In this document: positions 34,874 through 44,446 of the stretch, one piece after another
How the letters are laid out: each line of letters opens with the position of its first letter
How positions within the stretch are numbered: the first letter of the stretch is position 1
Source: Myxococcales bacterium
Lineage (GTDB): Bacteria; Myxococcota_A; Polyangia; Polyangiales; SLQV01
DNA length: 46,269 nt
Assembly: GCA_007124745.1 (NCBI GenBank)
Contig: SLEO01000113.1
Span: 1 to 46,269, forward strand
Reading direction: 5' to 3'
The notes under the pieces: generated by a model
What the model was told of the DNA's origin: nothing
The model's input: only the letters and a program-made list of their open reading frames with translations
Databases searched by the model: none
Program-made: the position numbers and the translations under genes

Positions 34874-36340
34874 ATGCCCAACGCGAACCTTTTGCGAAAA
34901 TACCGTGGTTTTGGCCGCACCGCGCGCCGCACATCACGCCTCCGCGGGTGCGTGAGCCTGGCGCTGGGGTTCGTCCTCGCAGCCTGCTCTCCCCATCAGG
35001 TCAAGACGGACCCCAAGCCGGCGGTCGATCTCGCCGAAGCCTTTTCTGATGCGGGCCTTGAGCAGGTCGCGGGCGGTGGTGGTCGCGTCAAGTCCAACTG
35101 GTGGCGAGACTTCGGCGATGCGGTGCTGAGCGAGGCTGTCGAAGCCGCCTTAGGCCGCAACCACTCGCTTCGCGCTGGGTTCTTTCGGTTGCGACAGGCC
35201 GAAGCCGCAGTCCGCATCGGCTTTGCTGGGCGGCTGCCGAGCGTGAACTTAGATACGGAAGCCAGTCGGCAGAAGATCACCGCTATTTTCGGTTCCTTCG
35301 AGAACAGTTTCTATTCCGGATCCGTTGCGGCTTCCTACGAACTCGACCTCTTTGGACGTCTCAAGTCAGCGCACGAAAGCGCCAAAGCCGAGTTTGAGGC
35401 CGCGCGCTACGACTACGCTGCGATGCGCATCTCGCTCGCGGCGGAGGTGGCGGAGACCTATCTCGCGCTGCGGGAAGCGACCCGGCAGTCGGACGTGCTC
35501 AAGCGCCGTGCCGTCGTGAACGATGACTACCTGGCGCTGACGCGCCTGCGCTACGAGAGCGGCCTCATTGCCGCCATCGATATGGGGCAGCAGGAGCAGG
35601 AGACGGCGGCAACCGCAGCGGCCCTCGCGGACGCGGAAGCGCTTCGTGCGCAAGCGTTCCATGCCTTGCGCATTCTAACCGCCGACGGTCTTCCGGCGGG
35701 CGTCGACGATGAGGACGCGGTTATTCCCGAGCTGCCCCCGCTGCCGAGCCTCGGCGTGCCCAGTGACCTGCTGCTTCAACGGCCTGACGTACGCGCCATG
35801 CACGCCCGGGTGGTGGCGGCGGACCATCGCATCGCTCAGGCGCTCGCCGACCGCTTTCCGCGCCTCACCTTGTCGGGCTCCATCGGCATCGCCGGCGTCA
35901 GTATTTCTCAGCTTTTCACCGACTTCGTTTGGAGCGCGGTCGCGTCGGCCACCGCGGCGCTCTTCGATGGTGGACGCGGGCGCGCGGAAGTAGATATGAA
36001 CCGCGCAGCCTATCAAGAGCTGCTCGAAAACTACGCTCAAGTCGTCATCGAAGCGTTGGTCGAGGCAGAACAGGCCCTGGCACTAGAAGCGGCGCGTAGC
36101 GCCCAGCTCGACGCCCTGACGCACCAGCTTGAGGCAGCGACACAGGTCCTTGAACAATCCAAGCTTCGCTACCAGCAAGGTCTGACCGACTACCTACCGG
36201 TGCTCACGGCACTTACCATCGAGCGTAACGCCGAACAGGCCACGCTCAGCGCCCAGCGTCAGCTATTATCGAGCCGTATACAGCTCTTTCGTGCCCTCGG
36301 CGGTGGTTTCTACCAGCCGGAACCCGAAGAAGACACTTAG
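34874..36340 (+). CDS. TolC/NodT-type outer-membrane efflux lipoprotein
   Basis: 488 residues. The N-terminus has a lipobox LAAC (Cys38), so it is a lipoprotein of the OprM/NodT class. Two repeated halves of alpha-helical barrel follow (first around SYELDLFGRLKSAHESAKAE, second around LFDGGRGRAEVDMNRAAY), the typical OEP architecture, and the LLLQRPDVRAMHARVVAADHRI segment is the family signature. It forms the outer-membrane exit duct for RND, ABC or MFS pumps. No periplasmic adaptor or pump gene is next to it, so it probably serves a pump encoded elsewhere. The 222-bp gap upstream holds nothing recognisable. Confidence 0.92.
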   Translation: MPNANLLRKYRGFGRTARRTSRLRGCVSLALGFVLAACSPHQVKTDPKPAVDLAEAFSDAGLEQVAGGGGRVKSNWWRDFGDAVLSEAVEAALGRNHSLRAGFFRLRQAEAAVRIGFAGRLPSVNLDTEASRQKITAIFGSFENSFYSGSVAASYELDLFGRLKSAHESAKAEFEAARYDYAAMRISLAAEVAETYLALREATRQSDVLKRRAVVNDDYLALTRLRYESGLIAAIDMGQQEQETAATAAALADAEALRAQAFHALRILTADGLPAGVDDEDAVIPELPPLPSLGVPSDLLLQRPDVRAMHARVVAADHRIAQALADRFPRLTLSGSIGIAGVSISQLFTDFVWSAVASATAALFDGGRGRAEVDMNRAAYQELLENYAQVVIEALVEAEQALALEAARSAQLDALTHQLEAATQVLEQSKLRYQQGLTDYLPVLTALTIERNAEQATLSAQRQLLSSRIQLFRALGGGFYQPEPEEDT

Positions 36341-36374
36341 CGCTGTGTGGACCTAACCCGGCCTCGACGCGTCA

Positions 36375-36409
36375 GCCCGGGGCCCGACGCCCCCTGGAAC
36401 GGTCCGGGC
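36375..36409. terminator. Possible bidirectional terminator between convergent genes
   Basis: The 70-bp gap between the TolC-type gene and proB has nested inverted repeats. GCCCGG at 36375-36380 pairs with CCGGGC at 36404-36409, or GGGGC/GCCCC (36379-36383 and 36389-36393) forms a smaller hairpin. There is no T-run, so this is a weak call based on position between convergent genes. Confidence 0.3.
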
Positions 36410-36410
36410 G

Positions 36411-37517
36411 CTAGTCCTGCGGTCCGACATGGAAGTTAGCGAAGAGCACGAGGTCGTCCCGATGCACGACCACCTTCGCCGAGTGAACGCCCTGGACGGC
36501 CCCGGTGACATCGCGGTGTTCGGATGCCAATCGGGCTACCTCTGGCAGGGGCTGGCGCACAAGACCGCGCCCGAGCTCCTCGCCCTTCAGCGTTTCGAGG
36601 CTCACCACGTCGCCCGCTTCGAAGCGTCCGCGCACGCCAGCGATGCCGACCGCGAGCAGACTGGCGTTGCTGTGGAGCAGCGCTCGCGTAGCCCCCGTAT
36701 CGAGGACGAGGGCGCCGTCCGGGCGCGTCGCAAAGGCCAGCCAGTGCTTGCGCGCAGCGATCTTATTAACCTTCGGCAACACCCGCGTTCCGAGCGCTTC
36801 GCCATCAAGGATGCGTTGAAGCCCTCCGGCCTGGAAGGCGTTGGCGATGAGCACCGGGGTGCCGCGTTCAGACGCGCGAAAGGCCGCTTCAAGCTTGGAC
36901 TTCATGCCGCCTAGCCCTTCGGCGGTCTTTTCGTCGCTGACCAACATGATGGCCTGTTGCAGCGATGAGACCTCTGGCACAACCGTCCCGGAACCATCGA
37001 GCAGGCCGTCAACGCTGCTGAGAATCACGAGTAGGTCTGCATCGACGAGATTGGCTACCATGGCAGCGAGCTGATCGTTGTCGCCGAACTCGATCTCCGA
37101 GGTCCCGACCGCATCGTTCTCGTTGACGACAGGTAGACAGCGAAATGCGAGGAGCGATTCCAAGGCGGAGCGCGCGTTTAAGTAGCGCTCTCGGTCCCGG
37201 AAGTCGGCGCGTGTGAGCAGGAGCTGCCCCACCGCGAGCCCGAAGGGCCCGCACACATTCCGGTAGGCATCCATCAGGAGAGGTTGACCTATTGAGGCTG
37301 CGGCCTGGAGGCGCGAGAGATCACGTGGACGCTCTTTGAAGCCGAGCACCTCTGAGCCGAAGCGCACGGCACCGGAAGAGACGACGACAAGCTCCTGTTC
37401 CGAGCGGAAAGCCTGGTCGGCGGCTGCGGCGATATCGGCGAAGATGGTCGGTGATTGACGGAGCGCACGGCTGCCGATCTTCACAACGACCCGTTTGAGC
37501 GGGATAGATGAAGGCAT
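36411..37517 (-). CDS. proB: Glutamate 5-kinase
   Basis: 368 residues, the usual size. It catalyses the first step of proline synthesis, ATP-dependent phosphorylation of glutamate. It has an amino-acid kinase fold with VVKIGSRAL near the N-terminus, [28 protein letters not shown] (nucleotide/glutamate binding) and [10 protein letters not shown], followed by a C-terminal PUA domain (about 275-360, [17 protein letters not shown]-like segment). The start is the ATG at 37517, giving the family N-terminus. Longer starts overlap the divergent cysD leader. ProA and proC are not in this window. Confidence 0.95.
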   Translation of the reverse strand: MPSSIPLKRVVVKIGSRALRQSPTIFADIAAAADQAFRSEQELVVVSSGAVRFGSEVLGFKERPRDLSRLQAAASIGQPLLMDAYRNVCGPFGLAVGQLLLTRADFRDRERYLNARSALESLLAFRCLPVVNENDAVGTSEIEFGDNDQLAAMVANLVDADLLVILSSVDGLLDGSGTVVPEVSSLQQAIMLVSDEKTAEGLGGMKSKLEAAFRASERGTPVLIANAFQAGGLQRILDGEALGTRVLPKVNKIAARKHWLAFATRPDGALVLDTGATRALLHSNASLLAVGIAGVRGRFEAGDVVSLETLKGEELGRGLVRQPLPEVARLASEHRDVTGAVQGVHSAKVVVHRDDLVLFANFHVGPQD

Positions 37518-37776
37518 GATGCGGTGGCAAGGGCGACACGCGCCCGGCCGCGGGCAGCCTACCATTGAAGCGCGGAGCCGCCAGGGTGCTCGCCGCGCAG
37601 CCGCCAGAATGCTCTCCGCCTCACCGCCCCCGCTTCGGCATATTCCCTCGAAGATGATCCGGCGTTCCCTAGCGCTTGGGCGCACCATCCAGGATCCTTC
37701 ACGCACAGCTGGGCGCTCCGCCGGACGACACCGGGAAGCCTTTACATTGGAACAGGGTGCCGCACACTTGCGCCGC

Positions 37777-38688
37777 ATGTTGGCGGCACACCACAGAACA
37801 CACCTTCAGGACCTCGAAGCCGAAAGCATCCACATCCTCCGGGAGGTCGCCGCGGAGTTCGAGCGGCCGGTGATGTTGTACTCCATCGGCAAGGATTCGT
37901 CGGTGATGGTGCGTTTAGCGCAGAAAGCTTTTGCCCCAGCGCCGCTACCCTTTCCTCTGCTCCTGATTCACACGACCTGGGAGTTTCGCGAAATGCTCGC
38001 CTTCTGCGACCGCTTCGAAGCCACCAATAACGTACACGTCATCCGCGCGCGCAATGAAGACGCCTTGGCGGCGGGCATCAATCCCTTCGACCACGGATCG
38101 AGCGTTTACACCCAGGAGATGACGGTTGCGGGTGTCGTCAAGGCGTTGAAGGCCGGTGGTTATGATGTCGCCCTCGGCGGGGCACGGCGCGATGAAGAAC
38201 GCTCCCGCGCCAAAGAGCGCGTCTTTTCCTTTCGCGACCGCTACCAGCAGTGGGACCCCAAAAACCAACGCCCGGAACTCTGGGACCTCTACAATGGTCG
38301 CACGCAGCAAGGTGAAAGCGTACGGGCCTTCCCCATCTCAAACTGGACGGAACTCGATGTCTGGCAATACATCATGCTGGAGGACATCCCCATCGTTCCG
38401 CTGTACTTTGCGGCGCCGCGCCCGGTCGTCGAACGGCACGGCGCCCTCATTCTTGTGGACGATTCCCGACTGAAGCTCGCACCTGGAGAGACGCCCACAG
38501 TGCGGTCGGTGCGTTTTCGCACGTTGGGATGCTACCCGGTGACCGCCGCGATGGAGTCCACCGCTACCACGGTCCCGGAGATTGTCGCGGAGATGATGGA
38601 GAGCCGCTATTCCGAGCGCCAGGGCCGACTTATCGACGCCGATGCCGAAGGATCCATGGAAAAGAAGAAGCGCGAAGGCTATTTTTAG
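37777..38688 (+). CDS. cysD: Sulfate adenylyltransferase small subunit (CysD), unpaired
   Basis: 303 residues from the ATG at 37777, which matches E. coli CysD in length and N-terminus ([20 protein letters not shown]). It normally activates sulfate to APS with the GTPase CysN. The PP-loop is SIGKDSS (36-42), and other conserved stretches are [40 protein letters not shown] and RFRTLGCYP. Two oddities stand out. The motif usually read as VDT-x-WKF is IHTTWEF here (His65 where Asp is expected). No cysN or other sulfur gene is adjacent, since the next gene is a prepilin peptidase. It may therefore be a diverged paralogue with another role. Confidence 0.88.
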   Translation: MLAAHHRTHLQDLEAESIHILREVAAEFERPVMLYSIGKDSSVMVRLAQKAFAPAPLPFPLLLIHTTWEFREMLAFCDRFEATNNVHVIRARNEDALAAGINPFDHGSSVYTQEMTVAGVVKALKAGGYDVALGGARRDEERSRAKERVFSFRDRYQQWDPKNQRPELWDLYNGRTQQGESVRAFPISNWTELDVWQYIMLEDIPIVPLYFAAPRPVVERHGALILVDDSRLKLAPGETPTVRSVRFRTLGCYPVTAAMESTATTVPEIVAEMMESRYSERQGRLIDADAEGSMEKKKREGYF

Positions 38689-38818
38689 ACTTCTAGCGCC
38701 CGGAAACGATTCCGCTCACGGGGCCAGAACTAAGTAAAGCGGCCCAGGGCGCATACCTGTGCTTTTCCAACGGCGGAGCCGTGTACACTGGCCCTCAGCT
38801 ACCCATGGACCCTCACGC

Positions 38819-39805
38819 ATGAGCCTGCCTGACTTTCTCTTCGCGTCGCCCTGGTTGGTGCGCCTGCTCGCTCTGGCCATCGGCGCCTGTTTTGGTTCTT
38901 TCTTCACCGTGGCTATCGGCCGCTGGCCAGATGAGGGCTCGGTCATCACGCCCCCTTCGCGGTGCACCGCTTGCGGTAAGCGGTTGCGCAGCCGTGACAA
39001 TATTCCCGTCTTGGGTTGGCTGATTCGGCGTGGCCGCGCCGCATGCTGTGGCACCCCGATCTCACCGCGATACATCGTTGTCGAAGCACTGACGGCGCTT
39101 TTCGCACTCGTGCTGGTGGAACGCCAACTTGCTGGGCTCGCGGCCGGCGGAGATGTGCGTCAACAAGCCCTTTTTGAGCTACTTGCTGGAGGCATCTTTA
39201 TCGGAGGCCTCATCATCGCGACCTTTGTCGACCTCGAGACGATGATGATCCCTGACGAGGTTTCCCTCGGCGGGGGCGCCGCGCTACTGGCGCTCGCTGC
39301 GTTTAGGACCGCCATTCCCCCGGAGGCCGCGCTCATCGGCGCGGGCGTCGGTTATTTGATGATTCAGGTGCCCTTTGTGTGGGTGTACGAAGCCGCCTTC
39401 GGCCGCCGCGGCATGGGGGAAGGCGACAGCAAGCTGATGCTCTTTATCGGCGCTTTCTTAGGCCTCACGGGGTGCCTCTTCGCCCTCGTAGCGGGAGCCA
39501 TTCAGGGCCTCCTCGTCTTCATGGTCGTGCGGGTTTTTGGCCAAAGGACCGCGCCGCCCCTCGACGCGGGCGAGGCCCGAGAGGCGACTGGGGCGGAAGC
39601 GGGCCCTGAAGACAGTACCTGCGAGGGCAGCCATGACCTCGCGCACCATGGCGCCGAAAACGTCGACGACGCCGGTAGCGACCTGACGCCGTCCTGGCGC
39701 CACGTGCGCCTACCGTTCGGACCCTTGCTGGCCGTCGGCGCCCTCGAATACTACTTCTTCGGTCCCGAAATTATCGAGTGGTACTTAGCGCTTCTCAGTC
39801 CGTAG
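38819..39805 (+). CDS. pilD: Type IV prepilin peptidase (PilD family)
   Basis: 329 residues from the ATG at 38819. It is a membrane aspartic peptidase that cleaves type IV prepilin and type II secretion pseudopilin leaders and methylates the new N-terminus. The N-terminal domain has GSFFTVAIGRWP, then a Cys pair C49-x-x-C52. The second zinc pair is altered: adjacent C76-C77 rather than CxxC. Catalytic aspartates are Asp138 (FVDLETMMIPDE) and Asp203 (GEGDSKL). An acidic insert of about 50 residues precedes the last membrane helix. Pilins and secretion genes are not nearby. The 130-bp gap after cysD has no recognisable content. Confidence 0.93.
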   Translation: MSLPDFLFASPWLVRLLALAIGACFGSFFTVAIGRWPDEGSVITPPSRCTACGKRLRSRDNIPVLGWLIRRGRAACCGTPISPRYIVVEALTALFALVLVERQLAGLAAGGDVRQQALFELLAGGIFIGGLIIATFVDLETMMIPDEVSLGGGAALLALAAFRTAIPPEAALIGAGVGYLMIQVPFVWVYEAAFGRRGMGEGDSKLMLFIGAFLGLTGCLFALVAGAIQGLLVFMVVRVFGQRTAPPLDAGEAREATGAEAGPEDSTCEGSHDLAHHGAENVDDAGSDLTPSWRHVRLPFGPLLAVGALEYYFFGPEIIEWYLALLSP

Positions 39806-39921
39806 ACCGCCCGCGCGGGGGGGCCGAACCTGCAAGCGGGCGTCGCGCAACGACCAGGGCTGAAGGGCCGACGAGGAAGGAGGTGCCCTGAGTCCGACGC
39901 GGATGCGGCCTTTGGGGCTGC

Positions 39922-39942
39922 CGGTCACGCGGGCGTGCCCTT
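39922..39942. repeat. 21-bp inverted-repeat element, copy 2
   Basis: It matches 31686-31706 with one mismatch. CACGC and GCGTG form the inverted arms around GG. It lies in the 232-bp gap after pilD, where I see no gene. Confidence 0.55.
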
Positions 39943-40037
39943 ACGCACCCCCAGCGTTCAGCTCAGCCGCAAGTCATCTGCACTCCAAGGCGCTTCGGCC
40001 CGAAGTCATCTAGGCCCCCCCCGGTCCCCTAGCTCAC

Positions 40038-40391
40038 TCAGGCGGCGCGCTTGGAGGCGTGCTTCTCGCGGCGGGCAGCGCCCCGGTAGAAGTCGTACAA
40101 ACGCGGTGTCGGGTAGGCTTCAAGGCGCTCGCGGAAGGTGGCGTCTTTGGCCTTTTTTTCCTTCTCTAAGATCGCGTCGATGAGTTTCGCACGACTTCCG
40201 AAGCGTTCTTTGACTTCGCTCAGCGTCGTGTGCAGCGCCAAGAGCTTTGCATTGGATACGCGACCTAGGCCCTTAACGGCATTCACGCGGTCGAGAAAAA
40301 GCGCGTCGGTCGCGAGGCCCTGAACGGCTTTGACCAGATCGGCCTTGGAGCCGAATTTCTCGGAAAGTTTGGCTAGCGGTGATGCTTTCAT
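40038..40391 (-). CDS. Small conserved-looking protein of unknown function
   Basis: 117 residues, basic, alpha-helical, without signal peptide or membrane segment. It begins MKASPLAKLSEKFGSKADLV and ends in a Lys/Arg/Ala-rich tail. The pattern of KERFGSRAKLIDAI and ARLYDFYR-like segments (FRERLEAYPTPRLYDFYRG) looks like a coherent protein, and I have an impression of similar hypothetical proteins in Deltaproteobacteria, which is only memory. The basic tail could contact nucleic acid. It is divergent from dnaE, with a 233-bp gap between starts. Confidence 0.6.
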   Translation of the reverse strand: MKASPLAKLSEKFGSKADLVKAVQGLATDALFLDRVNAVKGLGRVSNAKLLALHTTLSEVKERFGSRAKLIDAILEKEKKAKDATFRERLEAYPTPRLYDFYRGAARREKHASKRAA

Positions 40392-40624
40392 GACGTCTCG
40401 CTCTTGATCTCGAATCGGTGCTCCGTACAGCGCCTTGAAGCCTTCAGAGGAGGCTCAACTGCGGTTGCCTTTCCGGGGAGAAGCCCATGCCGCGGTGCGG
40501 ATGAGCGACGCCTCAAAGCGGCTTCTGAACTGGCCCGGCGGTATAGCACGTGCTGGCCCGACGCCAATGGCGCGCGGCCAAGGGACAACGTCACCGAACG
40601 TTACGTTAGGAGCAGCCTTAAGCG

Positions 40625-43600
40625 ATGACCGAGTTTACCCACCTTCACGTTCATTCGGAGTTCTCGCTCTTGCACGCGTCGATTCGTGTGAAAGCCCTGG
40701 CGCAGCGCGCGGCGGAACTCGGCATGAAGCACGTAGCGCTTACCGATCATGTGAATCTTTACGGGGCCATCGCGTTCTTCGATGCCGCTCGGGCGGCGGG
40801 CGTGGCGCCCATCATTGGCGCCGAACTCAACATCCTGCCGCCCGCGGAGCACGCGACCTTGGGCAAGGAGCTGCATCTGGTGGCGCTCGCCGAGACTCAG
40901 GAGGGTTACCGCAACTTGCTGGCCCTCATTTCAAAGTCTTGGATCGCAAGCGAGCAACATCAACTGCCCGCACTCACCCTTGAAGCACTTGGCGAACATG
41001 CGGAAGGCATCGTTTTTCTCACCGCGTGCATGGGGGGCTACGTCGCCCAGAGCGCGCTTCACTTCGGTCAAGCAGGTGCAGAAACCGCGCTCGCACAGCT
41101 GAAAGCGGTGATTCCAAACGCTGAAGCGCAGCTCTTCGTCGAGCTTCAATCCCACGGCTACCCCGAGCAGGCGCCGCTCAATCGGATCCTCAGCGCCGCG
41201 GCCAAGCGGGCGGGGCTCCGCTGTGTAGCCACCAATGACTGCCACTACCTCAGGCCCGAGGATGCCCGCGCGCATCGCGCCCTGCAATGCATCCACAGTG
41301 GCCAGCGCTTGAGCGAACTCGGAGATATCCCGGCCGGTCAAGGGGAGCTTTACCTCAAAGACGCAGCCTCCATGGCCTCGGCTTTTGCCCAATACCCCGA
41401 GGCGCTCGCGACCAGTGTGGCGCTAGGCGAACGCTGCGGCGGTAAGGTGACCCCTTACTGCGACCCCCAACTCCCCCGCTTTGAGACGCCAAACGGCGAA
41501 GAGGAAGGCGCGTATCTCCGTCTCCTCTCTCTACAAGGCCTCGAAGCGCGTCTTGCTGACCTACGTGCCCAGGGCCAGGCGCCGGACGAGCACGTTTACG
41601 AACAGCGCCTAGAACGAGAGCTCGGGGTCATCGAGTCCATGGGGTTCCCCGGCTACTTCCTGATCGTTGCCGATTTCATCAACTGGGCGAAGGCGCAGGG
41701 GATTCCCGTCGGTCCCGGGCGCGGATCCGGTGCGGGTTCACTGGTAGCCTACGTGCTGCGCATCACGGACCTCGACCCGATCTTCCACGGGCTGCTCTTC
41801 GAGCGCTTCCTGAACCCAGAACGCGTGAGCATGCCTGACTTCGACGTCGATTTCTGCGTCGAAGGCCGGGACCGGGTGATTCACTACGTACGCGAACGCT
41901 ACGGTCAGTTATCGGTGGCGCAGATCGCGACCTTTCATCAACTCAAGAGCCGCAGCGTCGTTCGCGACATCGCGCGCGTGATGGGCATGACGCCCGCCGA
42001 AGGCGGCCGGGTAGCGATGCTGGTGCCCGAGCCCGTTCAAGGCAAAACCGTATCGATTGCCAAAGCACTCGAACAAGAGCCGCGCCTCAAGGCACTGCAA
42101 AGCACCGAACCTGCGGTCGCCGAGCTGCTCGAAACCGCTCAAGCCCTCGAAGATCTGACGCGCCACGCAGGAATGCACGCGGCGGGCGTGGTCATCAGCC
42201 CCGGAGAACTCTGGGATTTTGTGCCGGTCTTCTGCCCGGAGCCCGGCGAGCTCGTCACGCACTTTCACAAGGACGACGTTGAGAAGGCGGGATTGGTCAA
42301 GTTCGACTTCCTCGGGCTTAAGACGCTGACGGTCATCGATATCGCCCTGCGACTCGTCAATGCTCGGCCCGAAAGGCAGGCGAATCCGCTGCGTCTCGAT
42401 GTGCTACCGATGGACGACAAGGGCACGTTCGCACTGCTGTCTTCCGGGGAGACCACGAACGTCTTCCAGCTCGAATCCACGGGCATGCAAGGCCTCTTCA
42501 AGCAACTCAAACCCGATGCCTTCGAAGACATCGTTGCCGCCGTCGCGCTCTACCGCCCAGGGCCCTTGGGATCCGGGATGGTCGAGGACTTTATTCAGCG
42601 AAAGCATGGTCTTACGCCAGTAAGCTACCCGCACCCAGACCTTGAGCCCGTGCTCAAGGACACCTACGGCGTCATCGTCTACCAAGAGCAGGTGATGCAG
42701 ATTGCCCAGGTCATGGGCGGCTATTCTCTCGGGGGCGCGGACCTGTTGCGGCGCGCCATGGGCAAGAAAAAGGCCGAGGAGATGGCCAAGCAGAAGCAGG
42801 TGTTCCTCGAAGGCGCGCAGAAGCTTGGCTACCGCACCGAGGACGCGGACCGCGTCTTCGAACTCATGGCCTACTTCGCAGGCTACGGCTTCAACAAGAG
42901 CCATTCGGCCGCCTATGCGCTCATCACGTATCAGACCGCTTATCTGAAGGCGCACTACCCCGCCGAGTTCATGTGCGCGACGTTGACCTCCGACAAAGAG
43001 AAGCAGGAAAAAGTCGTGCGGACGGTGAACGAGGCCAAGGCGATGGGACTTGTCGTGCTGCCGCCGGACGTCAATGAGTCCAACACGGACTTCACCGTCG
43101 CCTATGATAGCGTCGACGCTCTCAACCTCAGCGACCCTCAAGCGGCAGCCGGCGCGAAGAATGCGCCCAGTACCCCTCCGAGTTCCCAGGGAGCGCGTGT
43201 CCGCTTCGGTCTCGGGGCCATCAAGGGTGTCGGCAGCGCTGCGGTCGACGCCATCTTCGAGGCGCGTCAGAACCCGGAATGCCTCCCTTCGGCATCGCAA
43301 GCACCATCGGGACCTGCGACGCGTCAGGCCGAACTGCCCTTTTTGGATCTCTTCGACTTCACCGAGCGCGTGGACCTGCGGCGCGTCAGCAAAAATGTCA
43401 TCGAGAGCCTCGTCCAATGCGGCGCATTCGACACGGTGCATGAAGCGCTATCCATCGACCGCGCCAGCGCACTGGCATCTATCGATAAAGCCGTCGAGAC
43501 GGGTAAAAAGAAGCAGGCCGAAAAAGCGAGTGGGCAGACGTCGCTCTTCGACATGGCGGGCGACGACTCGATGGACGCGGGAGGCGGCACGCTACGCCGC

Positions 43601-44290
43601 GCACTTTTTGTCGATGCAGCGAGCTGGAGCTGGAAGGAGCACCTCGAACGGGAAAAGGCTTCATTGGGCTTTTATGTTTCTGGCCATCCGATGAGCATCT
43701 ATCAGGGCGACGCCGAACGCCTCGGCTGCTCGAGCTTGGAGATGCTGAGTCGGGCTCAGGACGGGCAAGATGCGACTGTGGCCTGTATCGTAGAGAGCTT
43801 TCGTGAGCGCACGACCCGCAGCGGAGCGCGCATCGCTTTTGGCGAGGCAGAGGACACCAGCGGCCGTTTGGAAATCGTCGCCCGGGGACGGCTCCTCAAG
43901 GACGATGCTGCGCGCGAGCTGCTGGCCAACAGCAGTGCCCCTCTCCTGCTTCGCGGAAGCGTCCAGATTCGCGATGAAGAGGCCAAAGATGACGCTCCTC
44001 GATCTCTCGTGGTTCAAGAGGTCACGCCCTTGGCCGAAGGACTCCTGAGTCGCGTCAGGCGCGCTGTCGTCTCCCTGAGCGCCGAAGAGGCCGCCCGAGG
44101 TGATGTCGAAGCGCTCAAGCGAACCCTCGCGAGGCACCCTGGCCCAACGGCGCTCGAGCTAAGGCTTATCGCGCAGGATTGGCGTGTTGAGCTAGACCTC
44201 AGTCCAGAAATTAAGGTTGAAGCAAGCGAAGCCTTGAAGCTCGCCATCCAGGAAACCGTTCCCCGTGCGCTGCTTGAGCGCTTTCCCTGA
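40625..44290 (+). CDS. dnaE: DNA polymerase III alpha subunit
   Basis: 1221 residues, the replicative polymerase. The N-terminal PHP domain keeps its metal-ligand pattern (HLHVHS with His8 and His10, ALTDH with Asp41/His42, KELHLVALAE, and TNDCHYL later), unlike E. coli. The polymerase core has GPGRGSGAGSL and the catalytic triad in PDFDVDF (Asp405, 407, 409), followed by fingers, the helix-hairpin-helix region and a C-terminal OB fold (from about residue 1050). Low-complexity inserts occur near residues 840-860 and 885-905. The ATG at 40625 gives the exact family start. TAGGAG lies 12 nt upstream. It is followed by a hairpin and two tRNA genes. Confidence 0.97.
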   Translation: MTEFTHLHVHSEFSLLHASIRVKALAQRAAELGMKHVALTDHVNLYGAIAFFDAARAAGVAPIIGAELNILPPAEHATLGKELHLVALAETQEGYRNLLALISKSWIASEQHQLPALTLEALGEHAEGIVFLTACMGGYVAQSALHFGQAGAETALAQLKAVIPNAEAQLFVELQSHGYPEQAPLNRILSAAAKRAGLRCVATNDCHYLRPEDARAHRALQCIHSGQRLSELGDIPAGQGELYLKDAASMASAFAQYPEALATSVALGERCGGKVTPYCDPQLPRFETPNGEEEGAYLRLLSLQGLEARLADLRAQGQAPDEHVYEQRLERELGVIESMGFPGYFLIVADFINWAKAQGIPVGPGRGSGAGSLVAYVLRITDLDPIFHGLLFERFLNPERVSMPDFDVDFCVEGRDRVIHYVRERYGQLSVAQIATFHQLKSRSVVRDIARVMGMTPAEGGRVAMLVPEPVQGKTVSIAKALEQEPRLKALQSTEPAVAELLETAQALEDLTRHAGMHAAGVVISPGELWDFVPVFCPEPGELVTHFHKDDVEKAGLVKFDFLGLKTLTVIDIALRLVNARPERQANPLRLDVLPMDDKGTFALLSSGETTNVFQLESTGMQGLFKQLKPDAFEDIVAAVALYRPGPLGSGMVEDFIQRKHGLTPVSYPHPDLEPVLKDTYGVIVYQEQVMQIAQVMGGYSLGGADLLRRAMGKKKAEEMAKQKQVFLEGAQKLGYRTEDADRVFELMAYFAGYGFNKSHSAAYALITYQTAYLKAHYPAEFMCATLTSDKEKQEKVVRTVNEAKAMGLVVLPPDVNESNTDFTVAYDSVDALNLSDPQAAAGAKNAPSTPPSSQGARVRFGLGAIKGVGSAAVDAIFEARQNPECLPSASQAPSGPATRQAELPFLDLFDFTERVDLRRVSKNVIESLVQCGAFDTVHEALSIDRASALASIDKAVETGKKKQAEKASGQTSLFDMAGDDSMDAGGGTLRRALFVDAASWSWKEHLEREKASLGFYVSGHPMSIYQGDAERLGCSSLEMLSRAQDGQDATVACIVESFRERTTRSGARIAFGEAEDTSGRLEIVARGRLLKDDAARELLANSSAPLLLRGSVQIRDEEAKDDAPRSLVVQEVTPLAEGLLSRVRRAVVSLSAEEAARGDVEALKRTLARHPGPTALELRLIAQDWRVELDLSPEIKVEASEALKLAIQETVPRALLERFP

Positions 44291-44381
44291 GCGATAAACG
44301 CCACGAGGGCCGAGCTTCGCCAAACCTCGCCCGTAGGCGAATCACGTCGCAAGCGAGGGGGTCACCTGGCGACAACCTTAA

Positions 44382-44405
44382 GGGGTCAAGGACGTGCTTG
44401 ACCCC
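44382..44405 (+). terminator. Hairpin after dnaE
   Basis: A perfect 9-bp stem (GGGGTCAAG with CTTGACCCC) closes a 6-nt GACGTG loop, 92 bp after the dnaE stop. No T-run follows (CCTTGG), so it is a terminator candidate on position and stability only. Confidence 0.4.
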
Positions 44406-44446
44406 CCTTGGATTCGCCACTACGCTGCGGCGCGCGGAAGGATTAG

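Noticed and set aside
34648-34932. Minus-strand frame across the gap before the TolC-type gene
   Set aside because: It overlaps the end of the DHH gene and the start of the TolC-type gene in antisense, with no ribosome binding site and an Arg/Cys-rich shadow-like translation.
42404-43441. Long open frame on the minus strand opposite dnaE
   Set aside because: It lies wholly inside the dnaE coding region; its long open length is explained by high GC and dnaE codon use, and its His/Arg/Val-rich translation resembles no family.
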